IMG/VR virus record: IMGVR_UViG_3300025949_000096
Span: 1-22,983 of that record
Reading direction: 5' to 3' (one strand)
DNA length: 22,983 nucleotides
Source: a virus
The first letter of the stretch is position 1; each line of letters opens with the position of its first letter. The translations under genes were made by a program, and so were the position numbers. Under the pieces are notes generated by a model, which was not told where the DNA came from, did not search any database, and was given only the letters and a program-made list of their open reading frames with translations. This document shows, in pieces, positions 21,725-22,983 of this stretch.

Positions 21725-22227
21725 CTCCTCTCCTGGTCCGCCCCGTCGGTGCCCGCCGACACAGGCTCGTTCACGACGACCGCGTTCTTGAGCAGCGCGA
21801 CGGTGTTCTGAAATGCGCGGTCGAGTAACTCGGGCGACAGTTCGAGTGGGTAGACGCTGCCCGAGCGCGCCATGCCCGCCATGACGCAATCCGCCACGAA
21901 GTCGAGCACGTCGATCAGGTTCACGTCGGCGGGGATGCCGTCCTCGTGACCGAGATGGTGCCGGTTGAGCGAGCGGTGCCGCTCCCACCAGCCTTGGTGG
22001 TCGGCGTCGAAGCCCGTCGTGAAGTCGGCGTGGAAACCGTCCAAGTCGGTGAGCTTGTCCACGTCGTGCATCGCGGCCTGTCGGTGGAGCATCTGCGCGA
22101 AGAAGCCCAGCGCCACGCCCACGTCGGCGATGTGCTGCGCGCTGCTCGCCCGCAACGTCTCCTTCGTGACGGCGCGGAAGTCGCAGGTCCGCGTGTCGGC
22201 GGTCGCGCTCTTGTTGATGCGGATCAT
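21721..22227 (-). CDS. HD-like His/Asp-rich protein (DUF5662-type pattern)
   Basis: This gene encodes 168 residues from ATG 22227, coupled by ATGA, with AGGAG upstream; the in-frame upstream extension is excluded. Helix-rich sequence carries ordered His/Asp positions: QHIADVGVALGFFAQML (H32), AAMHDVDKLTDLD (H54, D55, D57, K58), RHRSLNRHHLGHEDG (H90, H91, H94) and LIDVLDFVADCVMAGMARSG (D106, D109, D113). This spacing resembles HD-superfamily phosphohydrolases and small phage proteins of the DUF5662 kind, which have H..HD.DK and HH motifs. It may be a metal-dependent nucleotide hydrolase, but the assignment is only by motif pattern. The C-terminus is a polar tail. Confidence 0.62.
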   Translation of the reverse strand: MIRINKSATADTRTCDFRAVTKETLRASSAQHIADVGVALGFFAQMLHRQAAMHDVDKLTDLDGFHADFTTGFDADHQGWWERHRSLNRHHLGHEDGIPADVNLIDVLDFVADCVMAGMARSGSVYPLELSPELLDRAFQNTVALLKNAVVVNEPVSAGTDGADQERR

Positions 22228-22673
22228 TGTGGCTCCTGGTCGGTGCCCGCGCGCCCTGGGGATGCGGCCGGCGTGAGGTCGTAGAGCGGGACGACGGCGC
22301 ATGGCGCGAGGCTCGGATACAAGCGATCCATCTCGCTCGCCTCACCACGTGCTTGCGCCTCAAAGTTGAACGGCCGCAGGATCCGATGCCCGGTATTGTC
22401 GACCACCATCCATGCGCTCGGTTCGACCGCTCCGGCGTCCCGCGTGTCCCGCGAGGCGACGAGCGCATCACACGCCTGGTCGATCAACTTCGCGACCTCA
22501 CGCAGGTAGCCGGGACGGAACCACTCGGCCAGTTCGCCGTTCGTGTCGTCTAACTCGCCCGCCGCGCGGAACGTCGTCGCCGAGAAGCGAAGCTGGGTCA
22601 CGAGATCATTGCTCGGTTCCCGGCCCTCGCCGCGGGGGAGCGCGGGAGACGAGGAGGTGTCAGGGTTCGTCAT
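22224..22673 (-). CDS. Hypothetical early-region protein
   Basis: This gene encodes 149 residues from ATG 22673, overlapping the previous TGA (ATGA). After a Ser/Pro/Gly leader (TSSSPALPRGEGREPSN), the middle is helical (ELAEWFRPGYLREVAKLIDQ; ACDALVASRD). Later comes WMVVDNTGHRILRPFNFEAQ and a C-terminal CAVVPLYDLTPAASPGRAG. The VVPLYDL end is seen in small phage proteins of unknown function. No enzyme motif is visible. It shares its end sequence with the next gene (see findings). Confidence 0.62.
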   Translation of the reverse strand: MTNPDTSSSPALPRGEGREPSNDLVTQLRFSATTFRAAGELDDTNGELAEWFRPGYLREVAKLIDQACDALVASRDTRDAGAVEPSAWMVVDNTGHRILRPFNFEAQARGEASEMDRLYPSLAPCAVVPLYDLTPAASPGRAGTDQEPQ

Positions 22674-22930
22674 AGGTAGAACTCCAATAACTCGCGTTGG
22701 GCGGCGGCGATGATGTTGGCGACCTTCTCCGGCGTGTCGCACAATGAGCCGGACCAGCCGAGCGCGATCAGTCGTTGACGCTTGGCTTCGATGGCGCGGC
22801 GCACCGCGTCCATGTCGAAACGCACGATGGTGCTGCCGAGGCGATCCAGCCCGAGCACGATTTCGGCATCTCTCGCCGCGTCCAGCGTCGGCGCCTGGGC
22901 GGGGGTGGAGTCGGCGGGGCTACTCGGCAT
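22670..22930 (-). CDS. Small hypothetical protein
   Basis: This gene encodes 86 residues from ATG 22930. It overlaps the truncated gene at the window edge by 11 nt and the following gene by ATGA. The N-terminus is low-complexity (PSSPADSTPAQAPTLD). A helical core follows (VRRAIEAKRQRLIALGWSGS), with a C-terminal helix (PEKVANIIAAAQRELLEFYL). The mix of polar and hydrophobic residues suggests a soluble small protein. No family is recognised. Confidence 0.62.
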   Translation of the reverse strand: MPSSPADSTPAQAPTLDAARDAEIVLGLDRLGSTIVRFDMDAVRRAIEAKRQRLIALGWSGSLCDTPEKVANIIAAAQRELLEFYL

Positions 22931-22983
22931 GGTCGGGTCCGCGTTGCACGATTGTGAATGAGGGGAAGCTGGTGTCGGGCCCG
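22920..22983 (-). CDS. C-terminal end of a truncated gene
   Basis: An open frame enters at the right window edge and ends at TAG 22920-22922, overlapping the start of the next gene by 11 nt. The visible 20 residues read GPDTSFPSFTIVQRGPDHAE. The frame has no stop and the composition and overlap fit a real operon member, but no function can be assigned from so little sequence. Confidence 0.45.
   Translation of the reverse strand, partial: GPDTSFPSFTIVQRGPDHAE

Noticed and set aside
1-22983. CRISPR array, tRNA or rRNA genes, insertion sequence, integrase or attachment site
   Set aside because: No repeat-spacer pattern, cloverleaf, transposase or integrase motif was seen in reading the window; the only clear mobile-type gene is the HNH endonuclease.

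Overview
This window is a stretch of a high-GC, double-stranded DNA tailed-phage (or prophage) genome. Apart from one HNH endonuclease gene, every gene I can support lies on the minus strand, so the genome reads from right (about 22,980) to left (1). Genes are packed tightly, with many ATGA or GTGA start/stop overlaps and very little non-coding DNA. The host cannot be named from sequence alone. High G+C at third positions and GTG starts indicate a high-GC bacterium. I saw no integrase, recognisable lysis gene, tRNA or CRISPR array.

Right part (22,983 to about 18,960, early/accessory-type genes): about a dozen small, translationally coupled genes. They include several Cys-rich probable zinc proteins, an HD-like His/Asp-rich protein, a small Fic-domain protein with a class II-type inhibitory motif, a RusA-like Holliday junction resolvase and a 79-residue LuxR-type helix-turn-helix protein. 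A 72-bp gap (18,892-18,963) with a perfect TTGACA box and a direct repeat separates this block from the packaging genes and may hold a late promoter.

Middle part (18,891 to about 10,360): a small Cys-containing protein, the small terminase subunit, the large terminase subunit, and four short genes. Then comes an unusual run of beta-rich, Thr/Ser/Gly-rich proteins sitting between terminase and portal. It includes a signal-peptide-bearing protein that looks like a concanavalin A-type lectin or polysaccharide-active jelly roll, and two probable virion or adhesion proteins. An HNH endonuclease gene is inserted here on the opposite strand. A 51-residue membrane peptide and four small genes follow.

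Left part (10,355 to 1): a classical head and short-tail module of portal (798 aa), scaffold (402 aa), major capsid protein (444 aa), a probable decoration-type protein, an unknown protein, a connector/tail adaptor, a P22 gp10/T7 gp12-like tail hub or tube protein, a fibre protein with the well-known tail-fibre motif TINGVAFDGSANITI, a small fibre-associated protein, and a truncated repeat-containing gene at the edge. The P22-sized portal, separate scaffold and absence of tape-measure or tail-sheath genes suggest podovirus morphology. RNA hairpins flank the capsid gene and could tune its expression.

The most notable points are the Fic protein in a coupled early operon, a secreted lectin-like protein inside a virion operon, the structural module between terminase and portal, the LuxR-type mini-regulator beside a candidate late promoter, and a recurrent GAGAA-type start-associated sequence before late genes.
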